Shown in pieces: positions 13,891 to 23,689 of a stretch of 64,000 nucleotides of DNA. Within the stretch, counting starts at the first letter, position 1. Each line of letters opens with the position of its first letter. Position numbers and translations under genes: made by a program. Below the pieces are notes generated by a model. The model was not told where the DNA came from. It saw only the letters and a list, made by a program, of their open reading frames with translations, and searched no databases. Origin of the DNA: Antonospora locustae (taxonomy: Eukaryota; Microsporidia); the NCBI GenBank assembly GCA_007674295.1, contig CM017463.1, positions 24,800 through 88,799 of the forward strand, in the 5' to 3' direction.

Positions 13891-14955
13891 CTAATCTGGA
13901 GTATCCACATCGGATCTCATTGTTCTACAGACGGTAGGTTCGTTCAAGTTCTCTTCACAATTTCTCGTTTGTGAAAAAATGCGAAGGAAGTCCCCAATGT
14001 AAGCACGTACTAGTGGACTCAGCCGTCCTTCGAGGCATTGTTTTTCCATTGCTTTGAAAAGCTGCTGGTCAGTCATTACATAGTCCAGCGATCGGTTGTT
14101 GCTTCTCGCCACAAAGTGTCTCAAGTCAAGAAGCTCCTGTTGGCCGTGCGGAGGATTGGGAATGTCAAGCAGAATCAGCCGAGATTCGAATGGACGAAGA
14201 CCGAAAGTTCGCCTTGCAACACCTGCGCGAATGTTGACCACGCTTCCTTTTACTTCACAGAAAGCCCCCTCAGTACCGGATTCGTATGCGCTGCTGTGTG
14301 TGCAAGGTACGATAGAGTGGATACCTTCGCAAAAAAGGGCCGCGCTTTCCACCGAGTAGGTTCCCCGGAAGTTGACGAGGCATTTCCAGCAATGGAAGAC
14401 AGGGAACTCCACGTGGACGAAGAACTCCTGCGAGGTGTTCACAATGAAGAACCGGGAGTCAGTTCGCAGAGTAATGCATACCACAACACCTGAAAACGAG
14501 CGATACTCATCTAGAACAAGCTCTACAAAAGCGAAGGGAATAGTAACACTCTGCTCGTAGAAAATGTGAGGGTTTGATTCGAACACCAGGTCTTCTCCGC
14601 CATTCACTGCCGCACGTTGAATTCTGCAAGTTGCCTCGGCAATTCGTGCATAGACTTCCTCCAGAGATTGGCGCCCAGAACGGTACTCGTTTGCTACGTC
14701 CACCATCGCATATCCCGACGACACACCAATACGCAGTTCGAGATCGCCTTGCACTATACGAAGAATCTGCGGAGTCGTTCGTCGTTTTTCAAGCGCACAG
14801 ATAACGTAATCAAGATTGTTGTTGTCAAGGGAAACGATGAGACACTCAAGAGTTGCAAGAGATTGCTTGATAGCGGTGGAGTCTTCCTGTACAACAGCAG
14901 ATATATCGCAAACATTCTCGTTTATGAACTTTATTAGATCTCTGCATTCTTCCAT
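13891..14955 (-). CDS. Hypothetical protein, 354 aa
   Basis: A complete frame on the minus strand whose family was not recognised. The ATG at 14955 (MEECRDL) is chosen because a CCC triplet lies seven bases upstream; the open frame extends 18 bases further only through a TTG. The protein is mixed alpha/beta by eye, with no signal peptide, membrane helix or low-complexity segment. An acidic, hydrophobic N-terminal third is followed by a segment with several Cys residues around 'FHCWKCL'. It is divergent from the OLA1 gene, with 85 bases between the starts. The stop coincides with the switch into the AT-rich block, so it is the last intact gene on that side. Codon use and GC content match the other housekeeping genes, so it is probably real and expressed. 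Confidence 0.75.
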   Translation of the reverse strand: MEECRDLIKFINENVCDISAVVQEDSTAIKQSLATLECLIVSLDNNNLDYVICALEKRRTTPQILRIVQGDLELRIGVSSGYAMVDVANEYRSGRQSLEEVYARIAEATCRIQRAAVNGGEDLVFESNPHIFYEQSVTIPFAFVELVLDEYRSFSGVVVCITLRTDSRFFIVNTSQEFFVHVEFPVFHCWKCLVNFRGTYSVESAALFCEGIHSIVPCTHSSAYESGTEGAFCEVKGSVVNIRAGVARRTFGLRPFESRLILLDIPNPPHGQQELLDLRHFVARSNNRSLDYVMTDQQLFKAMEKQCLEGRLSPLVRAYIGDFLRIFSQTRNCEENLNEPTVCRTMRSDVDTPD

Positions 14956-15040
14956 TCTGCAGGGCGTCTTCAAATTCTCCGTATTGATGCTGTCGTAGAA
15001 GGGTAGAAAGAACGGGCAGCAGCATGCGCATTTTTAGCCC

Positions 15041-16123
15041 ATGGAAGAAAACATCTTCGTGCGTTCGAAGTCGAACAATCTTGCGATGGGAGTCGTTGGA
15101 ATCCCAAACGTTGGAAAAAGCACGCTTTTCAACCATGTGACGGGGCTTGGTGTAGCAGCCTCGAACTATCCTTTCTGTACGATCAACCCGTCCGAAGGAG
15201 TTGTCCCCATTCCGGACACTCGCCTGGACTTCCTCAAATCAATTTACAACCCAAAATCACTTGTCCCTGCGTATTTGCGTATCGTCGACATCGCGGGGCT
15301 TGTGAAGGGCGCAAGTGAGGGCGAAGGCCTTGGAAATGCGTTTCTCGACCACATACGGTCCGTAGACGGAATCTTTCACGTAGTGCGCTGCTTTCCAGAA
15401 AACGAGGTTGTCCGCGCGGACGAAATCGACCCTCTCAGAGATATCCACGTTGTTAACGAGGAGCTGCGCCTGAAGGACCTGCAGATGGTGAACAAGGCGC
15501 TCGCAAACAGGAAGACAAAGGACGAGCACGGCCTCTACAGGAGAGTCGTTGAAGTTCTGGAAAGCAAGTGGGTGAAGGATGCACAATGGTCGCCTGAGGA
15601 CGCCAAGACGATAGTGAAGCTTAACTTGCTCACAACAAAGAACGTCGTCTACCTCGCAAACATTGGCGAGCGTGAGTACGAATTTATGACTCTTCGACAG
15701 AGCGCGGAGGAGGCAGCTGCAAAGGGCTTTGACAGAAAAAAGCTCTGCTTTCGGTACCTCAAACAAATTGAACACCTGAAGCCGCTTGTGTTCACAAAGA
15801 ATCGAATTGATGTGTCGGCGCTTGTGCGGAGAGGATACAAAGCGCTTGGCCTCATCAACTTCTTCACAGCAGGAAAGGATGAGGTTAGGGCTTGGACGAT
15901 ACGTGCAGAAACGCCCATTAATAAAGCAGGAGGCGTGATACACTCGGACTTTGTCACGTACTTCATCGCAGCGGATGTCATCGAGATGGAGACACTCATT
16001 CAGCTCGGAAGTGAAGCAGAGGCAAAGAAAGCCGGAAAGTGCCTCTCAAAGGGAAAGGGCTACAACGTAAAGGACGGTGACGTCATCGTTTTTAAGGCAA
16101 ATCCAACAAAGAAAAAAAAGTAG
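15041..16123 (+). CDS. OLA1: Obg-like ATPase OLA1/YchF
   Basis: A P-loop NTPase of the TRAFAC class, YchF/OLA1 subfamily. It is a cytosolic, ribosome-associated ATPase implicated in translation and stress control. The P-loop GIPNVGKST is at residues 20-28. The switch region [19 protein letters not shown] follows. The G4 position reads NIGE, the NxxE form that gives this subfamily ATP rather than GTP preference. A coiled middle insertion around residues 130-200 and a C-terminal TGS domain (from about 275) ending in a lysine run complete the fold. Length is 360 aa against about 390-400 in animals and yeast, so it is slightly trimmed. The ATG directly follows CCC (TTTTTAGCCCATGG). No introns are apparent. 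Confidence 0.97.
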   Translation: MEENIFVRSKSNNLAMGVVGIPNVGKSTLFNHVTGLGVAASNYPFCTINPSEGVVPIPDTRLDFLKSIYNPKSLVPAYLRIVDIAGLVKGASEGEGLGNAFLDHIRSVDGIFHVVRCFPENEVVRADEIDPLRDIHVVNEELRLKDLQMVNKALANRKTKDEHGLYRRVVEVLESKWVKDAQWSPEDAKTIVKLNLLTTKNVVYLANIGEREYEFMTLRQSAEEAAAKGFDRKKLCFRYLKQIEHLKPLVFTKNRIDVSALVRRGYKALGLINFFTAGKDEVRAWTIRAETPINKAGGVIHSDFVTYFIAADVIEMETLIQLGSEAEAKKAGKCLSKGKGYNVKDGDVIVFKANPTKKKK

Positions 16124-16399
16124 CTTGCAGGCGCATTTTTAAACCGCAAGGTGAGCTTCGTCATAAATTCTCGTTTATTTTCAAGTTTTCAGCGTTTCCA
16201 GTTGTCTTGTACACTAAGAAGCTTTCCACACATGCGTGCCAGAAAACGGAACCTCTACGGAGAAATTCCGAGAGAGCTGCTGCATCAGAAAAGCGGGTGC
16301 AGTGCCTGGAATTTGTGACTTTCAGAATCTGACTTCCAAAGGGCTTCTGGAGAAAAACACGAGAGATAACACATCTGAAAGGAGATTTTCACGTGTTTG

Positions 16400-17896
16400 T
16401 TATGCACGCCTTCTGACAATGGAAGAAGTCCCGCTGTCCTCGATGATGTAGTCCATTCGCTTGAGCTCCTCCCGCACATTATCGCACAATTGGTAGAGTT
16501 CGGGGTAAGGACGACGTTCTCTCGCAAACTTACGAACCTCTTTGCGAAAATTGCACAGTAGATGGGCGATCTCAAATTCCATTCCCTTCTCGGTGCGTTC
16601 TTCTCCGAGAAGACCGAAAATCCTGCACATCTTTGCAACGTAGCTTCCAATCATTGCGAGCACTGCGCCGTCAACATTCACTGCCCTTTTATGCACAGAC
16701 GAGACAAGGTCGCTTAGCAGAAGAACGGCCTTCCGCGTGTCAACATTGTTACACAGCGCTTTGTGAACCTCGTACTTCGTCTTTTCTAGAAGTGAAACCA
16801 CTTCCCCAGTCTCAGCGGTGCTTTCCACTACGCATCCTACCTTCTCCCGTGCCTCGCAAAACGATAGGAAGTTTACGATCTTCTGCTCCACACTTTTCGC
16901 ATATTCGAGCGACTGCGCACCGAATTCCATGTCGTTTCCCCAGTGGTGCAGAAGAAAAAGCATTCGCAGCGTCCGTGGTTCTGTGCTTTTGAGAATCTCG
17001 CGTATCGTCACGAAGTTCTTGAGAGACTTCGACATCTTGCAGCCTTCCACGTGCAAGTGTCCCGTGTGAATAAAAAACTTCGTCCACTGACTTTCACCAA
17101 GACGCTCCTTTCCAAGAAACGCCTGACTCTGCGCTATCTCGTTCTCGTGATGGGGAAAGGCGAGGTCGATCCCTCCGGAGTGGACATCAAGTACACCAAG
17201 AGTGTCAATCGCCATCGTACTGCACTCAATGTGCCACCCAGGCCTTCCGTCTCCCCATTTCGATGCATATCGTGGTTCATGCTCCTTTGCCTTTTTCCAG
17301 AGCACAAAGTCTGTCTTGTGCTTCTTCTCTGTCGCAACCTCCGTCTCGTCAATCGCTTCAGGACCTACGAAAATGGGAGTTTTCCAGTGCTTCTTGTACT
17401 TCTGCAAGTCAAAGTAGACGCTTCCATTTGCTTCGTAAGCGAAGCCCTGCTGCTCGAGCTTCTCTACGAAGTTCCGTATTTTCTCGATGTAATTCGTGAC
17501 ACGCACAACAACCGTTGGCATTAACACGCCAAGCGCCGTCATGTCTTCAAAAAACTCCGCTTCAAAATGCATTGCAATCTCTTCGCAAGCCTTTTCAAGA
17601 TTCTCGGTATTAAGCTCGTACGCCCGTTTAATTATCTTGTCGTCAATGTTTGTGATGTTCATCACGTAAACGACGTGGTAGCCAAAGTACTCGCTGAGTA
17701 CCCGCCGAATGATGTCAAACGACACGTACGTCCTTGCATGGCCTAAATGCGCCGAGTCGTAGACGGTGGGGCCACATACGTACCACTTCACAACGTTTTC
17801 CAGTCGCGTATCAAACTCCTCGCAAGTCTTCGTGATGCTGTTGTAAAATCGGAGCTTTGGCACCGCTTCTGTTTGTTTCTCACCCTCTTCTGTCAT
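16400..17896 (-). CDS. Cysteinyl-tRNA synthetase
   Basis: A class I aminoacyl-tRNA synthetase that charges tRNA-Cys in the cytosol. The N-terminal signature YVCGPTVYDSAHLGHAR (residues about 39-55) includes the zinc-ligand Cys41 and the HIGH-type motif HLGH at 50-53. The segment GWHIECSTMAIDTLG with the later GGIDLAFPHHENEIAQSQA supplies the other family motifs, including zinc ligands. KMSKS is at 287-291. A helical anticodon-binding region follows, and the very C-terminal extension of animal enzymes is missing. The length of 498 aa is typical of compact fungal-lineage and bacterial-size enzymes. CCC lies about ten bases upstream of the ATG. It is convergent with OLA1, with about 275 bases between stops. 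Confidence 0.97.
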   Translation of the reverse strand: MTEEGEKQTEAVPKLRFYNSITKTCEEFDTRLENVVKWYVCGPTVYDSAHLGHARTYVSFDIIRRVLSEYFGYHVVYVMNITNIDDKIIKRAYELNTENLEKACEEIAMHFEAEFFEDMTALGVLMPTVVVRVTNYIEKIRNFVEKLEQQGFAYEANGSVYFDLQKYKKHWKTPIFVGPEAIDETEVATEKKHKTDFVLWKKAKEHEPRYASKWGDGRPGWHIECSTMAIDTLGVLDVHSGGIDLAFPHHENEIAQSQAFLGKERLGESQWTKFFIHTGHLHVEGCKMSKSLKNFVTIREILKSTEPRTLRMLFLLHHWGNDMEFGAQSLEYAKSVEQKIVNFLSFCEAREKVGCVVESTAETGEVVSLLEKTKYEVHKALCNNVDTRKAVLLLSDLVSSVHKRAVNVDGAVLAMIGSYVAKMCRIFGLLGEERTEKGMEFEIAHLLCNFRKEVRKFARERRPYPELYQLCDNVREELKRMDYIIEDSGTSSIVRRRA

Positions 17897-18162
17897 TGCT
17901 ATGGGTTTCGTGCAAAAGGTTTATTTGTGCAGGTGCGGGCCACGTCGCATTCTCTGCATTTCTTTCGTTTCTCAACGCGCACACCTTCGCCGTGCAAGAA
18001 ATTCTCTTTTGCTTGTCCTGGCATCGCATTTGCAATTTCCAAACCCCGAAATTAAAAGACGCCCAAGCAGAAAGCCTCACACATAGCGAAGACGCGTGTT
18101 ATTCTTCGCTCGTTTTTTTGGTGAAGTGCGTGACATTTGCAAGTTTAATTAAGAAATAGTTG

Positions 18163-20322
18163 TCAGAAATACATAAAGGTTGCATCGTCTGTGACATCGT
18201 CCATGCCTACGCTTTTTTCCTCATTGAGATTGCTTGTTTCTGGTTGATGGCGGCTCTCTGTACTCTGCACATTCTTCTTGTTGTTCATCTTCAGTTCTAT
18301 TTTTTCTACTGTTGCCTTGACGCGTTCTATAAGCTCTGTTTTCTTTCCGTTATGGCAGAGACCAAATTCCTTCATCAGGTTCTTCAGTTGCATGACCGTT
18401 ACATTGTCGTAGTTGATGCCGCGTGTCCTCTCGAGAAAAATGCTTCCAATCTTCATAAACTCAGGTGTGTTAGAGGTGGAGTTCAGAAATAAAGGCAGAA
18501 TCTGATGGTTATTTTTCTCAACGGGTATCTGTGTGATCGTTCCCAAGTACATCTTCTTATGTACGTAGTCCAGGTTCGAATATTTCGAAGGGTGCACAAA
18601 GCTGTGACCTTGATTGATGTACTGCCAGAGAAGTGGATTGTTTTTTCGCTTCTTTCTGTTTACCCACATCGAGTAGTTCTGAAACAGTGGGTTGTTCGGA
18701 TTTGGCTCAAAGCTTGACACGTTTGAAGAGTGCGAAAGTGTCTGCCCAAGCGACGTTCCTGCGCTGTACTTCGAATTGATGTACTGTGCTATGCTCTGGT
18801 CGCTTGCAGAAAGCTTGTCGCCCTCGACGTCTTGCTGCCGGTAGAGGTGCGGCACATGCTCAAAGCCAGAATGCACATCCTGAATCACATCCGAAGAGCG
18901 CCTACCGCTTTGATATCGCAATCCATCGATGTTCATCGTGTATTGAACGTTGTTCTGGTATCCTACAGATCCATCTCGCCAGTATGCAGCCTGTTGTGCC
19001 AGGTCGAGTTCACTGACTCCCTTCAGCTCCGCGAAGCCACTCTCTGCATACTGCTGCGAAAACCCTTCTTGGTCTTCCCGTTTGTAGGCAGCATAATTCT
19101 CTCCCCTGTGCATAGCGTCTTGGTAGCGTCCCTGTCTGCACATCGAAAAACTGTTTGTACCGGTCTGATCGCCCATCGACATCGCAAAATTGCAGCCTGC
19201 AACCGTAAACATGTTTCCAGGCGCATCACTCTGTATATGGTCGCAGTAGTCTTGCATTTCGTATTGGTACATAGCCTCTCTGCGATGCCGGCCATAACCC
19301 TCCACGCCATGCTTTCCAGACACACTGGTCATATTTTGCTCCCTTGTGTAAAACCTTCTTTGTGAGTAGTCCACTGTAACATCCGCTTGTCCAGCGCTGT
19401 ACAGGTTGCAATGAGTGTTCTGTCGCGGCTCAAGGCCATAGAAATCAACCTCATGTCTTGTTCCAAACCTCGGGCTGAACTCGCTGCTTTTATTTATATT
19501 GCCTTCCTGGCTTCCGTACCTTTCTCTGCAATAATCTGCAGCTAGCACATCACCCCGATGGCTTAGGGTCTCTCCTGCACAGGTTCTCTGTGAACATGCT
19601 TCGCTTTGCCTTGTGTTGTTACTAAATGCAGTGTCACAACTGACTTTGAGATCTTCAGTAACATGTGCAGGATCATGCGTAGCTGATGAGTCGTCATTGC
19701 TGCATTCTTTGTGCATATTTCTGGAATCTGCAGTCCAATCTGCTTTTACTTCGTTTGGATTATTCTCTGTCCAACCGGAGACACTCCCGGTACTGCACTC
19801 GCTATCCTTAAACTGGCCGATCACAAAATCATCAAGTGTCGATATGTTCCTTGGTGTAAGGCCCAACTTTCTTTCTATATGTGAATCACCTCTCTTTATC
19901 CTTTCATCTCTCAACTGTGACATTGAGTAGTTGTCCGACATGTTCTTGTCAGGAAATATACTTGATATGTGCGATAATATCTGCCCCTGGCTCTGAAATA
20001 TCTCCTTTTCTGTGTCTCCATCTCGCTTTTCAAAATCAAATCTAGGTCTTTCACTACATATTCCCCATCTTCTATTTAAATCTTTTGGTTTCAGGTAATT
20101 TTCGAGGTTGTTTTGATTTATGTCTAATTTGTTTCTATCAACATACTTTATGTATTCCCGTTGTAGCAGATCATTTACACTTTCCTCCGTACTCACATCG
20201 AGCGTTCCTTCAAAATCAATGTCTTTTCTCTCGTGTTGTACTGGAGATGTCGGCTGAAAGCCCATTTCGCGAGACTTTCTCGGTCTACCCCTCTGTGGTA
20301 TGTTAATTTCATCTTTATCCAT
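18163..20322 (-). CDS. AT-hook and SAP-domain protein, 719 aa
   Basis: Probably a nuclear DNA-binding protein. Near the N-terminus a canonical AT-hook core RGRPRK occupies residues 11-16. The long middle (about 60-560) is polar, rich in Ser, Asn, Gln and Tyr and probably disordered. A conserved-looking segment follows from about 565 (LFQNYSMWVNRKKRKN onward). A SAP-like helix-extended-helix motif (YDNVTVMQLKNLMKEFGL, then GKKTELIERVK) lies near 630-670. SAP plus AT-hook combinations occur in chromatin-organising, repair and RNA-processing proteins; the specific family is not recognised. The ATG is in GGGCCACATGG rather than after CCC. The start may therefore be right but is less strongly supported. 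Confidence 0.8.
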   Translation of the reverse strand: MDKDEINIPQRGRPRKSREMGFQPTSPVQHERKDIDFEGTLDVSTEESVNDLLQREYIKYVDRNKLDINQNNLENYLKPKDLNRRWGICSERPRFDFEKRDGDTEKEIFQSQGQILSHISSIFPDKNMSDNYSMSQLRDERIKRGDSHIERKLGLTPRNISTLDDFVIGQFKDSECSTGSVSGWTENNPNEVKADWTADSRNMHKECSNDDSSATHDPAHVTEDLKVSCDTAFSNNTRQSEACSQRTCAGETLSHRGDVLAADYCRERYGSQEGNINKSSEFSPRFGTRHEVDFYGLEPRQNTHCNLYSAGQADVTVDYSQRRFYTREQNMTSVSGKHGVEGYGRHRREAMYQYEMQDYCDHIQSDAPGNMFTVAGCNFAMSMGDQTGTNSFSMCRQGRYQDAMHRGENYAAYKREDQEGFSQQYAESGFAELKGVSELDLAQQAAYWRDGSVGYQNNVQYTMNIDGLRYQSGRRSSDVIQDVHSGFEHVPHLYRQQDVEGDKLSASDQSIAQYINSKYSAGTSLGQTLSHSSNVSSFEPNPNNPLFQNYSMWVNRKKRKNNPLLWQYINQGHSFVHPSKYSNLDYVHKKMYLGTITQIPVEKNNHQILPLFLNSTSNTPEFMKIGSIFLERTRGINYDNVTVMQLKNLMKEFGLCHNGKKTELIERVKATVEKIELKMNNKKNVQSTESRHQPETSNLNEEKSVGMDDVTDDATFMYF

Positions 20323-21114
20323 GTGGCCCTGTTGTTTAGTTTTAGTTTATATTCTTCGTCTGTTTCATGACCTACCAATTACCAGTTTCTCTTTGGAACC
20401 AGGTAGCAATCCCTTGGCAGTGCATTCTGGCATGCAGTCGCTATTTCTAGGCATAATACCAAGCAACTAACTTAACTTTGAAACCGCGCTAAAATATGTT
20501 GGCACTACAATTCTCTAAAAACGCTTCTGTGGACAACATTACTGTACATGGTTCTACTATTTTATTTGGAGAAAAGTCAACTTTGTGCACCGGCTTGTGT
20601 CACGAACAGCTAGCTTATATTATGTAAAAACTACTTTTCAAAGATACACAGAACATATGACATCTACCGTCTTTTATGGACATTTTGTAAATTTAAGCCA
20701 CAGCACACGGTTGTTCGCAGTCGACTAGATGTTTTTGTCTCCCAGTTTGAATTCAAGTAATATCTCCGATAGTTTACTCAAAAAGGACTTTTTTTTTCAT
20801 TCAATGCTTATTATCAAAAGCCAGCAGTGACTAAACTGCCTTATATTTTTAGAGAGAAAGAACGTGTATATATCTGAAGTAAGCAAGAGGTTCATAATTA
20901 GTAGAAAGTCAAGATAGGTCATACAAAAACAAAACACAGGATTTGTACGTAATTAAAGACGTTGGTGCACAGTGTGCTCTTATTTTAAGCGCAAAAATTT
21001 AAACTGAAAATATTCTAAAACGACATTTAACAAATATGAAATAGGTTCCTAAAATGGAATTTGATTGATGCTGACTTCATTTTTAATCACATAAATGAAG
21101 AAAAACATCACCCC
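20323..21114. other. Intergenic region without recognised genes
   Basis: About 790 bases between two divergent genes. It contains only stops in all frames and moderately AT-rich sequence. No tRNA, snRNA motif or repeat was recognised. Confidence 0.6.
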
Positions 21115-21654
21115 ATGAATACTTTGAATAGCGAAAGTAATAACGACGCTACATTTCTGAATTGCTTCTGGCGGTCATTAATGTTCAAGAGAATCTCATA
21201 TCTCAATAAGTCTGATAGTGTTGCATTGTTTTTCAAAACATGTAGTATTTACAGTCTCATTTATATACTGGATTCTGTGTTACCATTGTTTTTAGCAAGA
21301 AATTTCCAATTTAATGATATATATGCTACAACGGTTTCTATAATATCTAAGATCTTTCGCAATGTTGTGTCTATGTTTTTAATTTGTTTCATTCTCAATA
21401 TATTTCTTGCCAATAGTTTCATAAGAATCGTAAATCTTTTCATGTTTTCCGGAGTTCACATACTGGTTTTTAGAATTTTTGTTTCAATTTATTTTCAATG
21501 CAGTAATACTGCCCTAATAAACCGTTCAGAAGGTAGCAAGAAATATAACTTGTTAACACAAGAAGGATATGTCATTATAGCCCTATATATGTTTACACCT
21601 ATAATATCTATCTTTCTTCTCATCAGAAACATACGAGCGCTCAGAAAAAAATAA
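21115..21654 (+). CDS. Four-helix membrane protein, paralogue of the 42604 gene
   Basis: A small integral membrane protein of 179 aa from the ATG directly after CCCC (CATCACCCCATGAAT). It has about four hydrophobic segments and a basic C-terminus, LIRNIRALRKK. It is clearly paralogous to the minus-strand gene at 42014-42604. Shared landmarks in the same order are CF.RSLMF..IS near the N-terminus, SD....FFK, IFLANSF against NLFLGDS, FRI.N.F.FSG, and the closing LIRNIRALRKK against LMRNIRVLRNK. The pattern faintly recalls Yip1-type vesicle membrane proteins, but that is only a guess. It lies next to tRNA-Gln and is divergent from the SAP gene. Confidence 0.8.
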   Translation: MNTLNSESNNDATFLNCFWRSLMFKRISYLNKSDSVALFFKTCSIYSLIYILDSVLPLFLARNFQFNDIYATTVSIISKIFRNVVSMFLICFILNIFLANSFIRIVNLFMFSGVHILVFRIFVSIYFQCSNTALINRSEGSKKYNLLTQEGYVIIALYMFTPIISIFLLIRNIRALRKK

Positions 21655-21682
21655 ATTCGCTTTCACACGTCTCCGCAAAACA

Positions 21683-21753
21683 GGTCCCACCGAGATTCGA
21701 ACTCGGGTTTCGAGAATCAGAATCTCGAGTGATAACCACTACACTATGGAACC
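21683..21753 (-). tRNA. tRNA-Gln (CUG anticodon)
   Basis: The 71-nt cloverleaf reads on the minus strand. The 5' acceptor strand GGTTCCA pairs with TGGGACC, with one U:G pair. The D arm is TAGTGTAGTGGTTATCAC-like. The anticodon stem CGAGA/TCTCG encloses the loop TTCTGAT, giving anticodon CTG. The T arm is ACCCGAGTTCGAATCTCGGT-like with an intact TTCGAAT loop. There is no intron and no encoded CCA. Overall similarity to eukaryotic tRNA-Gln supports the identity. Confidence 0.95.
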
Positions 21754-22117
21754 AGCGACACACTCTCTCGTGATATACGTCAAGCTCGCTCGCTTACTTC
21801 TCAAAGCGACTCTCGAGGTCGCCTCGCCCGCCCCTGCAGAACTCCGGCAGCATCCATGCCATTCGCCCTCGCTCGCTGCTTCTCCCCGCGCCGTCTTTTG
21901 TGAGATACGTAGCCATTTTTGTCTCAAGACTCGCATGCTCCTTCTCTGCTGCCTCCACTCTCACACGCGTTTCGTGTCTGCTTGGATGCCACTTCTTCTT
22001 GCAGTTTATGTTTCTGCCTCCCATGGGCTCGCTTGCTCTTTCTTTGTCTCGTTCTGCGTCCGGTGCTGCTGGGCCCTGCGGACTGCGAAGCGAAATCAGT
22101 GGCCCCTTCACCAGAGG

Positions 22118-22528
22118 ATGAAGCAGGTGGTCTTCTCAGAGCTACACGACATCGAGATGCTCGACAGCGGAAAAACTCGTGAGCTGTGCCGCCATCTGAA
22201 GGGCGCAGGGGCTGTTCTGAGGACCTACAACAGAATCATGGAATCTGCAGTCGGCGACGGACGCTGGTGCAGGCTTGGTGCGCTTCTTGTCTGTCCGGAG
22301 GACACGCGCCACCGTGTTGTGTTTCAGCATCTTCCGCTGTTCTGCAGGCATTTTGGTGTCAGGCTGCTTCGCCTTGCGAAAGGCTCGCGTGCTGCAGTGG
22401 AACATGCTGCAGGAAAAAGCCCGGCAGCGATGTTTGGAATACTGAAGACAGATCCCGTCTTTGAGGACATCTGCAGACTGGCAGTGTGGCCCGCGGAGGG
22501 AGAGGCGAGTGGCAGTGTGGCCTGCTGA
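22118..22528 (+). CDS. L7Ae-family-like protein
   Basis: A 136-aa protein whose central part fits the L7Ae/NHP2/Rpp38 RNA-binding fold. The run GALLVCPEDTRHRVVFQHLP followed by LFCRHFGVRL, then a Lys/Gly/Ala-rich helix AVEHAAGKSPAAMFGIL, matches the family order: strand, D-P-x-x-V-x-x-H-L-P, C, V-P-like strand, and G..A.G..A. Members bind kink-turn RNA in ribosomes, snoRNPs, U4 snRNP or RNase P/MRP; which one this is cannot be told. The open frame runs upstream to 21746 but that part overlaps the tRNA, so the ATG at 22118 is preferred. It is convergent with the next gene, with 19 bases between stops. Confidence 0.55.
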   Translation: MKQVVFSELHDIEMLDSGKTRELCRHLKGAGAVLRTYNRIMESAVGDGRWCRLGALLVCPEDTRHRVVFQHLPLFCRHFGVRLLRLAKGSRAAVEHAAGKSPAAMFGILKTDPVFEDICRLAVWPAEGEASGSVAC

Positions 22529-22547
22529 TGGTGCTACACGGAACCAG

Positions 22548-23279
22548 CTACTCGTGCCTTGCCTTTGTTCTGTAGTATTCCAGCTCAATCTGAACCAGGT
22601 CTTGAATCAGATGCGTGGAGTCTCCACTTTCGGCAAACTTGGACATGTATTCGCTGAGACGGTAAGTGACATCTCCAAGGTGTCTCAGTGGAGACTCGCA
22701 CTTCTGGGGCTCCACCTCGCAAAAGACGTCACTGTCCCCGCATCGTCTGTGAATCGTCTCTGCAATTATCGCTAGACAGGCACTTCTGAGCGCTGCAAGG
22801 CACTTGTTGTCTCTTGCGCGGGTGTTGAAGTAGCTGCTGTGGGGTGTCTTGTACACAGAGACATAGCCGCTGTGAAAGACGCCGGTGCCGCAGGGCTGCA
22901 GCTTTTCGATCTCGCTGACAAGCTCTTTCGACTCCACAAGCACCTGCCTTATCTTTCTCTCAAGTGCAGGCAGCTGTATCAGGTGCTGAATGCCATGCAC
23001 CCAGCACGCAAAGCCCTCTGTGCACCGTCTTTCGTAGTGGCTGGCGGGCTTCTTCTGGAGCCTGGCAATCTCGCGCAGGAGCACTTTTGGGTCTGCATTG
23101 GCTGTCTCCATGATCTTTGCCAGAATGACAGCCTCGATGCAACGCAGCTCTGTCTGGACAAACACACTCTGTGCACTGCCGTCAGTGTCCATACACAAAA
23201 TGGGCGCCAACGAGAAAGAAGCAAGCAGCAATGCACACTGCCGTGTGCAGAAAAACGAAACGCTTTTTTCAGCATACAT
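22548..23279 (-). CDS. Putative secreted protein, 243 aa
   Basis: Unrecognised family. The open frame continues to 23588, but the ATG at 23279 gives a signal-peptide-like start: a short basic region followed by CALLLASFSLAPILC. After it the protein is helical, with charged stretches (RQVLVESKELVSEIEKLQ) and several Cys residues. It includes YKTPHSSYFNTRARDNKCL, a basic and aromatic patch. No membrane helix appears later, so export to the ER lumen or outside is plausible. No CCC sits right next to the ATG, so the start is uncertain. Confidence 0.55.
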   Translation of the reverse strand: MYAEKSVSFFCTRQCALLLASFSLAPILCMDTDGSAQSVFVQTELRCIEAVILAKIMETANADPKVLLREIARLQKKPASHYERRCTEGFACWVHGIQHLIQLPALERKIRQVLVESKELVSEIEKLQPCGTGVFHSGYVSVYKTPHSSYFNTRARDNKCLAALRSACLAIIAETIHRRCGDSDVFCEVEPQKCESPLRHLGDVTYRLSEYMSKFAESGDSTHLIQDLVQIELEYYRTKARHE

Positions 23280-23437
23280 CAGCCCTGCATCGCGGCTGAA
23301 TTTATTATGAAGGGCCAACACTCTCAGCCCGCAGAACGCATGCTGGCATGTGCCTGGCCACAGAGTATTTCGGTCGTAAACGCAGCTGCGTCTGTGCACA
23401 CGGAGAGAAGTTGCTTTATTGAATGCAAGGCAGCTCA

Positions 23438-23689
23438 TCACCTTTCGCTGCCACACACAGAGCCCTTGCGTCTTCTCAGAGCCTTTCTCTTGAAGTCGTC
23501 TCTTGAGAACGGGCTTTCTGTGTTGCTCTCTCTGTTCTGGACTTTCGGACACAGAGCTCTGATAAATCTTCTTCGGGCATCTCGCCACTTAGACGCTGCA
23601 GTCTTTTCTTTCGAGTCGCGGAGCGTGACTCCGCAAATGCATGCAAACAGACACCATGCAGTGACCGCAACTCCAAAGACAGTTTTCAT
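23438..23689 (-). CDS. Possible small secreted basic protein, 83 aa
   Basis: From the ATG at 23689 the frame begins MKTVFGVAVTAWCLFACICG, a good signal peptide shape. A highly basic polar tail with many Lys, Arg and Ser residues follows. CCCC occurs about 16 bases upstream. No family was recognised. It overlaps the 5' extension of the neighbouring open frame, which argues that the neighbour starts at 23279. Confidence 0.4.
   Translation of the reverse strand: MKTVFGVAVTAWCLFACICGVTLRDSKEKTAASKWRDARRRFIRALCPKVQNRESNTESPFSRDDFKRKALRRRKGSVCGSER

Noticed and set aside
22548..23588. Full 346-codon frame from 23588 as the gene
   Set aside because: The first hundred codons have poor coding character and overlap another small candidate; the signal-peptide-like start at 23279 is more plausible.
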